Shown here in pieces: positions 1-27,106 of a stretch of DNA of 64,000 nucleotides. The stretch covers positions 12,320,696 through 12,384,695 of the forward strand of contig NW_025062477.1 in the NCBI RefSeq assembly GCF_000002995.4, in the 5' to 3' direction. Numbering within the stretch: position 1 is the first letter of the stretch; each line of letters begins with the position of its first letter. The DNA is from Brugia malayi. Taxonomy: Eukaryota > Nematoda > Chromadorea > Rhabditida > Onchocercidae. Both the position numbers and the translations under genes were made by a program. The notes beneath the pieces are model-generated. The model was given only the letters and a program-made list of their open reading frames with translations. It had not been told where the DNA came from and made no database searches.

Positions 1-807
1 TTTATTGCATGAATGATTACAAATTTTGATTAATTAATTGTTAATAATTTTTTATTTTATCAAATTACCATTTAATATGTATAGATAATTTCAAAATTGA
101 AACGATTTTTAAAAAAAAAAAATAAATTGAATGAATAAAAAAAAAAAAAAAGAAGCATTTCCGTGGTTTTTTTCTGTTTCATATATTTATTTCATCTATA
201 GTTTCATATGATTATTTTTTTTTTTTAAATATAATTTCAAAACAATAAATTTATTTTTGAATTAGGTAGAAATTACCTCCATTTATTAAAGTTGTAATTA
301 AAATTTTCCTTTTTTTTTTTTTTTTTTGCAAACAATATTATTTGATGAAAGTATAATTTAAAAAAAAAAAAACAAAACATGAGTAAAATATGTCAAATTT
401 TAAATACTCAAATAATAAATATCTATCAAATCAAAACTTAAATTTCAATATCTTTTATACATTTCATGAATAATAACAAATTTCATATTATATTCTTTTT
501 CAATAATTGAATAATGGATGAATATCTATGAAATTGAAACTTAGATCGCAATACTTTGCATTCAGTTCAATAATTAATAAATTTCAAATTTCATTTTTTT
601 TTTTTTGGTAATAAATAAGTGATAACTCTTAAGTGAAACTTTTTTTAATTAGAAATAAAATTTTTTCTTGCTAAGCGCTCATTGCAAGCGTTTTTTTCCC
701 AATCGTTTCGCTTTTCTTAAATTATCTAATGTCAAAATAAATGCTTCAAAAATTTTGCCTTTTATTTAAACCAATTTTGCCATTTTTAATAATTTCAATA
801 ATTTCAG

Positions 808-839
<32 letters not shown>

Positions 840-3800
840 TATTTTTGCTATGTGCAATTTTATTCATGCAATTACACAATTTTACTGTTTCGTTTTTGTT
901 TGCTAAGCATTAAAAATTAAAACTAAAATTATATGAAACTTTTTTGAACAATGATTTGTTATCATCGATGCATTCAGTCTTCCTTTTTGGAAATTAAAAT
1001 GTAAAAATTAAAATTGAAAACAATAAACAATGGTAGTTATAACTGTTTTCAAATTTTGCTTTTTAAACAAACATAAATTATTCAGCAAAAATTTTTTGAT
1101 AAATAGCAGAAAAAGAAAATTAAAATTCAGCAAGATTTTTGTAGAAAGAAAAAAAGAAAGAGGAAAACATAAATTAGGGAAATAAATAAATAAAATATAA
1201 GCAAATTAAATAACAAATTAAATGCTTTTATTGTAAAATGAACAGAAGAAGAAAAGAAAAAGAAAAAAAATTGGTCATTTAATTAATTGATTATTCGTAT
1301 TCTTTCTAAAACAATCAAATAATTAAATTCGAATAATAAAATAATTATTCAAAGATAATTATATTAACTATTATACATATATACATAACTTATTTTCATT
1401 TATGGTATTATAACAATGAAACAAAGATCAAAAAGAAGACAAAAACTTGTCTTCTAACCGGTTCAATTTATTTATTTACTACACAATTCGCAAAGAAATA
1501 AATAAATAAAATCTGCTAATTAAAATGAATTAATTAGTTAACTGAATATAAAAGCATCAATTTTTTTTTCTCAATCTTTTTTCTTACATTCCTATAAATT
1601 CTTTTTTTTCTCACTCTTTTTTGTCACAGGAAAAAAACAAGTAATTTAACAATTGTAAACAAAATATATCCCAGTTGAAAAAAGCAGAAAAAAAAGACAA
1701 AGATGCTACGACATTCATTAATCGTTATTAGTTTATTTAAAATTTAACAATTTTTTTTTTCTTCATTTCCTTCTAAAATTAAAAAAAAAAAAACTATGTA
1801 GTAAGTTAAAAAGAAATTATGATATTTATTATAGATATTAAAAAATTAATTCATTAATCAATTAATTGCTTAATTGTATTTCCCGGCAACGACAACAATA
1901 ATAATAATAGTAGAAAGTAATGGTACTGATTGGAAAAAAAATGCAATTAAAATAAATTTTAGTGAACTTTTTAAAATGATTTGTTTTTTTTTTTTTTTTG
2001 TTTTTACTAAATAGAATTTAATTGATAATTTCAGTGGAAATGTAGAAAAAAATGTCCCGGGTAAATGGATAAAAAGAAAAAAATGTCTCGGGTAAATAAA
2101 CAAAAATTTTGTCGTCTCGACTAAACAGGTATAAACAGGTAAACATTTGTTAAATAAGATAGAAAAGAAAAAAAAAAGTATTTTCATCACAATCCTTGGC
2201 CTAATTTTTTCGTAATTTCAATCGAGAAAACTATGCGTTTCGTAATTGTATAAATAATAATACAAAAATTTAGCATTATTAATTTAATGAAAAGTGAAAA
2301 TTTTTGAACGAATTCAAAACTTGAATTTAATTCATTACTAAATTAAATTTTTCTCACTAAAATTATTTTTAGAAGTGTATGTATTACAAAAAATATGAAA
2401 TTTTAATATGTGAATTTGAAAAAATATTTTCATATTTTTAAATTGTTAACATATTACAATAAATTTATTATGAAAGGAATAATTAGTTGTTATAAATTGA
2501 AATCAATCAATTCGAATATAGTATTTCTTTAAGTTTTTTTTTTTTTAAATAATAATTGTACTTTTTAATATTATTTATTTCTATTGTTACAAATAGAAAT
2601 GAGAAGTTACAATGCATCAAATTGAAATGTAGAATTCAAAATTTATATCATTTGTCATCAATTACAATAAGTAACAGATTTTTTCAATTAACAAAAAATT
2701 AGGAAAAAAATTAAATAAAAGCTTGTTGCATTGAAAATTTAATTAATCTATCAACTTTACTATTTATTGGAAAATACAATTATTTAATAGAATTGATCAA
2801 TTAATTAATTTAATCAAAAAATATTTTCAATACAACAAAACAAGTAGAAGAAAATAATAATAGCAAAAATTAAGATGAAAAATAAGACATTTGCTTATTT
2901 AATTGAAAAATTTGTTTATGAATTTATCAACTATCATTGCATACACATTTTTGTTTTAAAATAATTTGTTATTCTTTCTAATTTAGCAAAAAAGAATCGA
3001 AATACTTTTACAACGAATTAAAATATTTAATGCTAGTTATGTGAATGATTTTAAAAAAAAAAAAATTAAAATAAATAACTATATGATAATAATTTTTATA
3101 TAATAAAATTAATTAATATGATTACACAATAATACGTATAAAAACAAATAATTACACAATAATAAATTATTAATTCATTAAAAGAAATAATATGAAAATG
3201 AAAGTAAAAATAAAATACGTCAATAATTTAATTTCAATAATTAATTTTAAACTGAATAAATTTAATTCCATTTTAGAAGAAAGAAAAAGAAATGAATGAA
3301 AATTTATAATTCACTAAATTTTCCTTTTTTCTTTTCTTTTTTTTTTTAAAAAAGAGAACAAAATATAAGGAAGGAAGAATTGAATAAGAGGCATTGAAAT
3401 TAAATGAGCGATTTTGTGATGAATGTTTATGTATGTATAACGATGATATTGTGGGATTGAATGTTGATGGGAAATGAGAAATACGCAGAGTACAGGCGGG
3501 TAAAACAGGCGGGTAGGGTAAATGAATGTATTGGATTGGATGAATTTTGATGAGGGAAGAGAAAGGGAAAGGTAAATAATGATGAGATGAAGGTAAGGCA
3601 AGAAAAAAATGAAAGAATTACGTAAATTAGAATTTTTTTCTCTAAAGAAAAACTTTTTTTTTTTCCTTCCAAAAGCATATTTGGGCCTTTCATTTATGGG
3701 TATGTATGTGTGTACGTATGTGTGCGTACGTATGTGCGTGTATTTGTGTTTGTGCGTGCGTGTATGTGTGTGTGTGTATGTGTGTGCGTACGTATGTGCG

Positions 3801-4348
3801 TGTATGTGTGTGTGTGTTGTATAAATGTATATGCAACGACCTAAATTTCCGATGAAGCAAGAGTGAAAAATTTTTGATTGTATTAGTTTTTAATATTTTC
3901 CCACTTTCTCGAATGATCTATTTAAAATTGCTTTTATCGTTTTTCTTTTAAAAAAAAAAGAAAAGAATAAATTAATAGAAAGGAAGAAGAATTCATAATG
4001 TTTTCGATTTTTAATAGTTTATTCTTTTTCGTTTAAAATGAAAAAAAATAATAATAATAATTTTTAAATTTTGTTAAACAAATTTTTCATTATTTTAAAA
4101 GTGAAATTTTGACATTTTATAAAGCAAATCAAAATTACTGCAAATGCTTTTTGTCTATAATTAATTATTGATATTATTCTTTTCTCGTTTTCTTGTTTCG
4201 TTTTCTCTTTTTTTTTTTTTTTTTTTTTATTATTATTTTTTTACTTTTTGCTTAAATTGTTTAAAAAAATTTTTTGTTTAAAAAGGAAAAAGATGTAAAA
4301 AAAGAAAAATGAATGATAGCTAATTTATAATTTAATAAAATATCATTA
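1..4348. other. A+T-rich intergenic region downstream of the ZP gene
   Basis: No exon pair or domain could be recognised on either strand. It contains many A and T runs, a TG-rich microsatellite (3700-3820), and one copy of a diverged repeat (2880-2980) whose relative lies at 6840-6958. The open frames at 1870, 3314 and 3427 (minus) are Phe/Ile/Lys-rich with no family signal. Confidence 0.5.
3700..3820. repeat. TG-rich microsatellite with an internal duplicated block
   Basis: An imperfect TG/CG alternating tract. A block of about 25 bases containing GTGCGTACGTATGTGCGTGTAT occurs twice, at about 3720 and 3782. An open frame over it encodes only Cys/Val low-complexity sequence and is not a gene. 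Confidence 0.8.
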
Positions 4349-18911
<14,563 letters not shown>

Positions 18912-18926
18912 CATTAACTGCTATTA
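18912..18926 (-). promoter_or_regulatory. Candidate trans-splice acceptor of the ZP gene
   Basis: On the minus strand the ZP start codon is preceded by TTAATAG then CAG, two tandem 3' splice sites 6-9 bases before the ATG. No 5' exon that would join here was found. Together with the adaptor gene ending 329 bases upstream on the same strand, this fits spliced-leader trans-splicing of a downstream operon gene. A CU-rich tract sits in the gap. This is inference from spacing and motifs only. Confidence 0.4.
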
Positions 18927-19008
18927 ATTACAATAATTCAAGCACATCCAGAATACAAACAACTGTAGTAGTAACTAGTAACTACCTTTGCAGGAGTAAT
19001 AATAATGA

Positions 19009-19060
19009 AGACAGGAGAGGGAGAATGAGAGAAAGGGAGAGAGAAAGAGGGCGAGAGGTA
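19009..19060 (-). other. CU-rich tract between the SHC and ZP genes
   Basis: On the minus strand this reads as an almost pure C/U run of about 50 bases between the SHC stop (19240) and the ZP start (18911). In nematode operons a U-rich element in the intercistronic region guides SL2-type trans-splicing. This tract is in the right place, but it could also be an ordinary GA/CT microsatellite. Confidence 0.4.
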
Positions 19061-19239
19061 ATACCATCTAATTAAAAAGAATATCGTACGATTATTTCAA
19101 TTCCTTTTACCTTCCTCCATCCTTCCCTTTTCAAATTTTTTAAATAGATACCTCAAATTATCGGCATAAATATTTCATTGGTCATATATAGATAAGCTCA
19201 TACAGTCATATTTCTTCTTACTCTGTCTACTCCATTTAT

Positions 19240-21898
19240 TTATCGGAGTGGTAATGATGCAGTAAATCTTACAATGGGACGGATCAAATGTAATTCACTA
19301 CCTTCCGAGATAATTGGCACATTTTCTCCTCGATGGTATTCAATCAGTTCAACAATTGTTTCGAATACTTGTTGTTGCTTACGAACCTACAAGAATTCTT
19401 TGTTAATTTCAAACTATAAATAATAAATAAACATTATATAGAAAGAGAGAAAAAAAAAATCACCTTTTGATCGTTTTCATCCAATAACAAGAAATGTCTC
19501 GCAACTGAATTTGCAATTCCAGAGAGCACAAAATTATTAGCAGTGTTCGGACTAATACGAACCAAAAAATCTCCTTCATTTCGCAGCATAGATTCGGCGG
19601 TAGCACGTTCCATTTCACCATGATACCAAGGTTGTCTATCGAGACCCAAAGCAGCTGGCAAATTACATATGTTCATAGAAGTTTGATGATCTGAAAAAGC
19701 AAACATATCATACTACATCGAATTTACTAATGAATTACCAAAATATAAATATAAATGTTTGCATAAATATAAATATTACTATAAATACAAGTGTATATAT
19801 GTAATTAATAACGAATTAATAATGAAACTAGATATATCGTCAAATTCATTTAGTAATAACAGTAATGTTCATTAATTTGAAAAAACTTCAACGAAGTAAA
19901 GGAATAGGAATAGAACAAAGGAAAAAGGAATAGATAAGAATTTCAAATATTGAGACAAATCAAATTTTATAAATTAAGCATCAAATTTTATTAATTCAGT
20001 TAACCAGCAAATCACTAAGGTGGAAAAAACATCGAAATTTAATCCAAATGTATAAATTTTACCATAATTCGAACTCGATTCTGATGATCTTGCCATTTTT
20101 ATGCTCAACTTATTACCATGCCCTAGAAAGACAAAAATAAAACTTTTTAAATAAACAAAAGTGTAGAAAATTTTACAGGAATGAATATTTTCATAGTAAA
20201 CCTAGGTAAAGTGATAGTATTTGGAAAAAGAAAGGAAGAAGTATTTGGACGATGGAACTGCACTACCAAAATATAAATGTGAATTCGAATCCCTTTTTTT
20301 TTAACCTTTATTATTTAATCGAAATACTTGAAGAATAGTCTCCATAATAAAATCGACATTCTTATCAGGTTCCATAAAAACTAAGCATCGTCTTCCAAGT
20401 TCTCGAACGTGTGATACAAAGCAAAACACTCCTTTGGTACTTTCCTGAAGGAAGGAAGAAGATGGAGAAAGAAAGTAATAAATTCTAGGAGCAGAACTTT
20501 TTTAAATGGAAAATTGTCAATTTTATACAACACTTTAAAAAGAATTCCTCAGCATTGATTCCTTTAGTTATTTGGAATAGTTCAACCTTAGTGAGTTCAT
20601 CCGAATATGAGAGATATGATTTCATTTACAGTTTTTACAGTCCTTTCCATGAAGCCTCCACTTTCTTGAAAGTGAAAAGCAAAACTTTTTAATTTCCTAC
20701 AAAGTTTGCCATTCTTGAAATATTATAAGTATAGCAATGTGCAAAATCGGACATTAACAAAGATGCATTTAAACTAAAAGTTAGCAAAGATATCAAAAAG
20801 CAAAACTTTTTAATATTCCTACAAAGTTTGTCACATGAGTGAAAAGCTTAATAAAGTGTAATAAGTCAAAAATAATATTTCGAATTATCCTTCTAAATAA
20901 ATAATAGAACTGATAATGTTCATATTAAATCAATTTAAAATTTGGTAAAAGCAGACCTCTGTACCGGATGAAGCATATGAAATAACATGGATAGGATGTC
21001 GTTCCAAAATACGTATACCATCTTTATCCAGAATTATAAAAGCATGTAATGCCACATTTAGTTCAACATTTTTGTCTTCAACCTTCACTTCGCCTAATTT
21101 CTGCAATTAATTTATTGATTTCATTTCCGTAACAAAAAAATCATCTCCAAGTGAGCATGCTAATTCGTTTCATACAAGTGAAATAATCAATCACTTTTTA
21201 TCTGACTAACTGATCAATTAAACTAGTCTGTCTCGCATTTTATCATTTTTATTAATTTGCATTTTAAAGCTTGTTAATTTCTACAATTAGCTAACCTAAT
21301 AAATTCAATAAAAACAAAAGCAAAATATGCCTTATTTAATTCCCAATTATATTTACGATAAGATAAATCATTCAGCAAAAACAGATAGCGGCACTATATT
21401 CTAACAGGTCTGGCACAACAATTTTAGATACTTTTAATAAATTTTAACTTACATCAAGCAGTTGTTCATCAGGCCTCAAATTTTCATTACATATACCCAA
21501 TTGATGACAAATAAGATACATGCAATGCCTGAAAGATAGAAATTTATAACAAAATCATCACTTTGCAAGCCAAAACATTGATACAGCTTTCGGCAACGTT
21601 GTTCTTATTAAATAACGAACAGTACCTTGTCCAATTATCTCTCACTTCAGGTTTTTTCTTTGTTAACGATTCAAAAACCTGTACCGATCCAAGATACTGA
21701 AATAATATCCGTCATAGATAAATTTGTACGAAAAACATCTTTTTTTATAGAAACACAAACATAAACAGCAATTTGAAATTTATGAAATTCTGGTATATTT
21801 TCAGTAAAATGTACCTTTAAATAAAAAGTTTGACCTGTTTTCAATTCTTTCAATAGTTCCTCATCGCTTGGAGATATAACATCTCCATCTTCCAACAT
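19240..21898 (-). CDS. SHC-type adaptor (PTB then SH2 domain), 8 exons, 315 aa
   Basis: Exons: 21815-21898, 21626-21696, 21453-21528, 20957-21100, 20306-20444, 20063-20122, 19464-19690, 19240-19386. All phases agree. Residues about 20-170 form a PTB domain (FYLKYLGSVQVFESL, HPIHVISYAS, GVFCFVSHV). Residues about 213-305 form an SH2 domain (WYHGEMER, GDFLVR with phosphotyrosine-binding Arg236, RHFLLLDE, GSELHL). PTB-then-SH2 order is diagnostic of SHC adaptors, which bind activated receptor tyrosine kinases. Nematode SHC homologues feed insulin/IGF and stress signalling. The linker between the domains is only about 40 residues. Its single Tyr (191) is not in a YxN Grb2-binding context, unlike the CH1 region of vertebrate SHC. 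The start ATG follows a weak acceptor-like TTCAAG. An AATAAA overlaps the stop codon. shc-1 is the likely relative, but I did not separate it from shc-2. Confidence 0.9.
20677..20830. repeat. Direct repeat of about 32 bases in an SHC intron
   Basis: 20677-20708 and 20798-20830 share AAGCAAAACTTTTTAAT followed by TTCCTACAAAGTTTG with one inserted base, about 120 bases apart. It looks like a short local duplication. Confidence 0.7.
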
Positions 21899-22803
21899 CC
21901 TTAATATTCTTGAAATTATTATTCAATCAAATCATTTCTTAAAGAAATCACTTCAGATATATAAACATTTTTTAATTTGTAACATTGAAGATGCATATGC
22001 TACTTAGATATTTCTTGCAGTGAAGTCCACATCAATTAATATTTTGACGAAATTGCAGGAAATAATAAGAAATATTCAATATCTATATGGTCAGTACCAA
22101 TAATCAAATCAAAGAGAAGAAAAATACCTCAAGTAAAACCTAATTTACATATCTTTCTGCCTACAGTTAACCTTTCGGTGGTTTTTTTTTCTTTTTCACT
22201 GAAATGATCATTGGAATGATCATTAGTAAACAAAAATTAGAAGACAAAAAAGTTTGAGACATATACGTATGCGCAAACATTTCTCCTATACACAAAAACT
22301 ATTAGCGTACAGATTTGAATATTATACATATAATTCATATAATTCTGCCCCATTAGAAAAAAATGCCATATATAAATCACATAATAATTTAATTACTCAA
22401 ATAGATTGAAGAAAACTCGGTAAAGAAAAATTCTAATTATCATTGCTTATTATGTCAATTTTATGAATTTGAAGAGCACTTGAAAAATCACTTAAAATTT
22501 ACAGTCAAATATTTTAGCACTTAAACATTCTCAGAACATACAATATAATAAGAATTAAGAATTAAAACATATTTAAATATCAAACTTTAAAAAGAAAAGA
22601 AAAAAGTCTACGCACTTTCACTTCCGCCATTATTACTATATTTTTCTTATCTAACAGATAGGGCGTAACCGCATTTTTCGCTGTTTCAAGAAATCGTGAC
22701 CCGGGCACTATTGTACTTCATTTTCATTTATTTAATTGGTTCATTACAGTTCTTTCATTTTAGATATTTAATTCTTTAATTTACAAAGATGACAAATTAT
22801 CGA

Positions 22804-23589
22804 CTTTTTGTTCCGATATTCCGGATTAACTGATTTATAAGAAGGAGTAAGACGGAACTAAATGCTTTCATTAATTGATTTTTTTTTTTTGATATATTAA
22901 TGAATTTAATAAACAAAGTGGTACAAACTATCCGTCAGTGGCCTACAGGGATAAGTTGTAGTATGGTAGAAGTAAGGAAACGTGTCTCTATGTTTTAGAA
23001 AGTATTAGTTTATAATAGAATTTTATTATATTAATATTTTTATTATAATTGTTTTTATCTATACGCATGCTCCAAAAAATAATCCAAAGTCAGTCAATAT
23101 TTTTTTGGTTTAAACAAAGCTTTACTCCCAAATTATTAATATCCAGGTACTAATCCAATTCACAACCAAATTTTGAATGTTTATTTAAAAAATGAAAATG
23201 AAAAAACTAAGACATTCTACAAAAGTAATAGAGACAAAAAGAAAGACACAACGACAAAGAAAGTTAAAAATTAGGATGTTTAACCGGTTATTATGGAACA
23301 CTCATAAAACAATTGAAAAAGTACCAGTGAACGAAAAATTACACACCCAATAAACTAAAAATAAGTAATATTATCTTAATACAACCAAAACCAAAATCAA
23401 ACTTAATATTATGAAAAAATAAAACATAATCTTGTGAACTCCGAAATTCTTAAGACTAAAAAAGAAGTATCAAACCAACAACTGCAGACATAATCCCGAA
23501 ACACAGAAAACAAGCTTTTTATTCGGACATTCTGGATTAACTGATTTATAAGGAGTAAAACGGAACGAAATGCTTTATTAATTGAGTTT
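22804..23589. repeat. Diverged direct repeat pair flanking the stl-1 upstream region
   Basis: 22804-22882 and 23515-23589 align over about 75 bases with a few substitutions and two small gaps. Both share GGATTAACTGATTTATAA, then GGAGTAA(A/G)ACGGAAC and AAATGCTTT. The downstream copy ends just before the stl-1 start and its leader acceptor. Confidence 0.8.
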
Positions 23590-23603
23590 GCACCTAATAC
23601 TGT

Positions 23604-23612
23604 CATTTTCAG
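23604..23612 (+). promoter_or_regulatory. Candidate trans-splice acceptor of stl-1
   Basis: TCATTTTCAG ends at 23612 and is followed by GAAG and the ATG at 23617. A near-consensus nematode 3' splice site four bases before a start codon, with no matching upstream coding exon, is typical of spliced-leader addition. Confidence 0.6.
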
Positions 23613-23616
23613 GAAG

Positions 23617-26600
23617 ATGGCTTTAGTATCATCGTTGAAGAGAAGCCTTAACTCATCAGCATTTGGTCGTCGTAGCACCACATACTTAAACTCATTTGAT
23701 TCATTCATGTAAGGATTTATTCCAGTTTCTGTTTTGTGATTTTAATTTATTTTAGTAACCTTAACTTCATTTAATTTGATTGAACTAATTTTCTTTGCAT
23801 CTCAATTCTTATTAGTTGTATTTACTGCTTTCATTTTTTTTTTTCGAGCATTTTCAGTTCTTTAATTTAATTCGCCACTTACAAGTCATTTTAATTGTTT
23901 TAGTCTTCATTTTGACTCGGCTCATTTTACTTCACTTTATCCTATTAAATTTTATTTGAGTTCTCTCAGCTTCATATACTTCATTCTACCTTAATTCTAT
24001 TTTAGTTTAGATTGTATGTATTATGTTCTGTTTTTAATCTGTGTTAATTTAATTTAATTTCATTTCATTTAAGCAGTTGCTTTATTCTTTATATTTACAA
24101 CAGTTCACAGAACGAATTTGGTGTTTCAAGAAAGACTTTTTTTTTAGGAATACTGCTACCCTAATTCAACGAAGAGGAGCTGTTCGAGGAAAAGCTAATT
24201 TTGTCGTGAATTTCGTCCCACAGCAGGAAGCTTGGGTAGTTGAACGCATGGGGAAGTTTCATTCTATTTTAGATCCTGTAAGTATTTGTTTCCATCTGAA
24301 TGCTTTGTTAAGAAGAGATGAATTTCTCATTTTGGATAAAATATGATAAAAATTCCCCGAAATTAATTTAGGAAATAAAGTTTTACAGGGATTCAATATT
24401 CTACTACCATTTCTCGATCGTATCAAGTATATACAAGTTTTGAAAGAGTTAGCAATTGAAGTACCACAACAAGGTGCCGTAACAAGTGATAATGTACAAT
24501 TACAAATTGATGGAGTTCTCTATCTACGAGTAGTTGATCCATACAAAGTATGTAAAGAAGCTTCTTTTTTTTTTCTCTCTCTCTCTCTGTGGTTTGCTAT
24601 TTCTCCTATATTTCTTGAATTTACACATTTTCATTTTGCGCATTTTAAAGACACGAATGGTAGCGGTTTATGATTGGATTTATGACAAATTTATGATTGG
24701 ATTTATGATTAATTTATGATTGATGTAAAATGTTAATTTAATTAAATTTATCTAGGCTTCATATGGTGTTGAAGATCCAGAATATGCGATTACACAGCTT
24801 GCACAAACAACGATGCGTTCAGAAGTAGGCAAAATCAATTTAGATACAGTATTTAAGGAACGTGAACAACTGAACATTAATATTGTCGGTATGTTTTAAG
24901 CAGTGCTAAAATAGTGTTGTTTTCATGTTAACTGTGAAACATTATCATTTAATTAGCTAAGCTAATAAACTCTACTGATAACAAATACTCAAGGTTGCAA
25001 AATCACTTCATATATGATAATTAGTTGACTTGGAGAGCACCACAGACTATTGTTTTCATAAAACTGCAACAAAAGTATGTGTGAAAAACAAAATAATAGA
25101 TGTTGCTATATATATATATATTGTGGTTATGTTAATGAGGGAATACCTGCGCTAGGTTGATCACATTTTTAGGCTGGAAGATTACCTGTTGTCCAAGATT
25201 ATGCTCTAAATGAATCCTAACTAACTGTCACATAAATGTCACTAAGAAGAAATATAAGGACCTGCTGAAATATATCAATAATAATCCACTCTACCGTTTA
25301 ATTGAGAGATATGAAGATGTGATATCCATTGATTACCTACCATCTTTGAAAATATACGTAAGAACCTGTTGCATAGAGGAAAGTAACTTATTAAAAAGCG
25401 CATTCAATCCATCTTGATTGATTTCTTCAGCAACTAACGCATTTGCAGCAAATAGATGCATTTATTGCTTGAGTTCGTGAACGAAGATTTGTGAAATTAA
25501 TTAGTTTTAAAGTTACTTTGTTAATTTGTGGAATTAAATGTAGGTTTTTTACATTTGCAGAAAACTAGAAATAATTCTTAAGAGTTATGATGAAGACTAT
25601 GTCTTGCCTGAAAAGTTTTCACATTTTGCAGAATCAATTAATAAAGCAGCCGAGCCTTGGGGATTGCAATGCATGCGATATGAAATTAGTAAGTGTTTGT
25701 TTCAGTTGTTTCAGACTTAATTTATAAGTTTTCCAACGTTGAAATTATTTTGGTAGTGGTTGTTTTGAAACGAATTTTGTTGAATTAATTCTTTACTTTT
25801 AAATTGATCATTTTGTTTATGATACTTGCAGTAAAATGGAAGTAAAACTTGTTTTAAAAAAAATGAGTTAGTTAATATAAGGTGATTAAATCGTGTCAAA
25901 TTTTAGGGGACATGACAATGCCTATAAAAATTCAGGAAGCAATGCAGGTCCTTTTTCTTTTCTTTTCAGAAGTTCATCTATCTTTGGAGTATATTTTGGC
26001 ACTTCATTTTTTTGTATAGTATTATTGTCGCAAAGCGTATTAACCATGAATAATAATAATCGATAGAAAGTGTTACATTCTTTGTTAAATTTCATTATGC
26101 CATGATGTGCATTCGAAAATGCTCGGAAATTTTCGTTGTATTCGTGCCATAATCAAGAAACTTGTAGCAAGAGAAGGGAAAGAAAAGAAATTAAATGAGG
26201 TCACTCTTTTATATTTTAGATGCAAGTGGAAGCGGAACGGCGGAAACGAGCCGCAATTTTGGAATCAGAGGGTAAACGTGAAGCAGCAATTAATATTGCA
26301 GAAGGTGAAAAACGAGCACGCATTTTGGCATCAGAAGCTTCGATGCAAGAAAAAATTAATGAAGCCAAAGGAAAGGTAGCTAATTTAATGAAACAATCTA
26401 CATAACTTCTTTTTTTTGATGACATTTTGTCCAGATTAAGTGATTAAACACGAACAGAAATTATTAGTAATAGTTGTTGATACCTAAAAAACAGACAAAA
26501 ATTGAATACCAATAGTATGAAAAAATTTCAGGTTTTATTTGAAAATATATTACAATTTATTTATACCAAAAATCTTTTCTTTCAACAACACTATTACGAG

Positions 26601-27106
26601 TACTATAAGCTATATGTGCTAATCATGTCATTTTATAGAGACTTTGAGTAAAGCTGTTTAAAATAATAACTAATTTTTAGGCAGAAGCCATTCAGATAAA
26701 TGCACAGGCTCAAGCTTTGAGTATTAAATTGGTTTCGGAATCATTAAATAAAGCGGGTGGCTATGATGCGGCAGCGTTATCGGTAGCTGAGAAATATGTA
26801 ACAGCTTTTGGACAAATAGCTAAAGAAACAAATACAATAATTGTACCATCTGATTTGGCTAATGCAAGCGGTATGGTTGCTCAAGCAATGACTGTTTATA
26901 ATCAGTTAGCAAAAAAGAAGGAACCATTCATGTAAGTTATCAATCAAAATTTTTTTTTATAACTTATTATTAGTATAAGATATGGATTCTATCTCATTTC
27001 AGTATTTTCAAAATTATCTCAATTTTCTGTCAATGCAATTTTGTTTAGGCTTTCATTGAAACAAAGTGATCCTGAAACAAAGGATGGTGGAGGAAAACTT
27101 TCTTAG
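23617..27106 (+). CDS. stl-1: Mitochondrial stomatin-like protein 2 (SPFH family), 9 exons, 358 aa
   Basis: Exons: 23617-23708, 24148-24277, 24389-24547, 24756-24888, 25632-25688, 25907-25947, 26220-26375, 26681-26931, 27049-27106. Frames join throughout. Residues 1-45 are Arg/Ser-rich without acidic residues apart from one Asp, fitting a mitochondrial presequence. The SPFH/prohibitin domain follows, with [37 protein letters not shown] and [16 protein letters not shown], all near-identical to animal STOML2. A coiled-coil region ([34 protein letters not shown]) leads to the conserved C-terminal segment around [16 protein letters not shown]2 binds cardiolipin-rich inner membrane, scaffolds prohibitins and supports respiratory-chain assembly. 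Intron 4 (24889-25631) contains a candidate cryptic exon. The first exon encodes only the presequence. Confidence 0.95.

Larger units (their letters stand above)
21899..23616. other. Head-to-head promoter spacer, SHC (-) and stl-1 (+)
   Basis: About 1.7 kb between two divergent starts. It holds a G+C-richer patch at about 22610-22720 (including CCCGGG), which is a plausible shared promoter core. It also holds one copy of a diverged direct repeat pair (22804-22882, 23515-23589), whose second copy ends about 27 bases before the stl-1 ATG. A good-context minus-strand ATG at 22630 opens a 16-codon frame that could not be joined in frame to the SHC exon. Confidence 0.5.

Noticed and set aside
22583..22630. 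Minus-strand ATG GCG GAA start at 22630 as an upstream SHC exon
   Set aside because: No donor in this 16-codon frame gives the phase needed to join the SHC exon at 21898, so the ATG at 21898 was kept.
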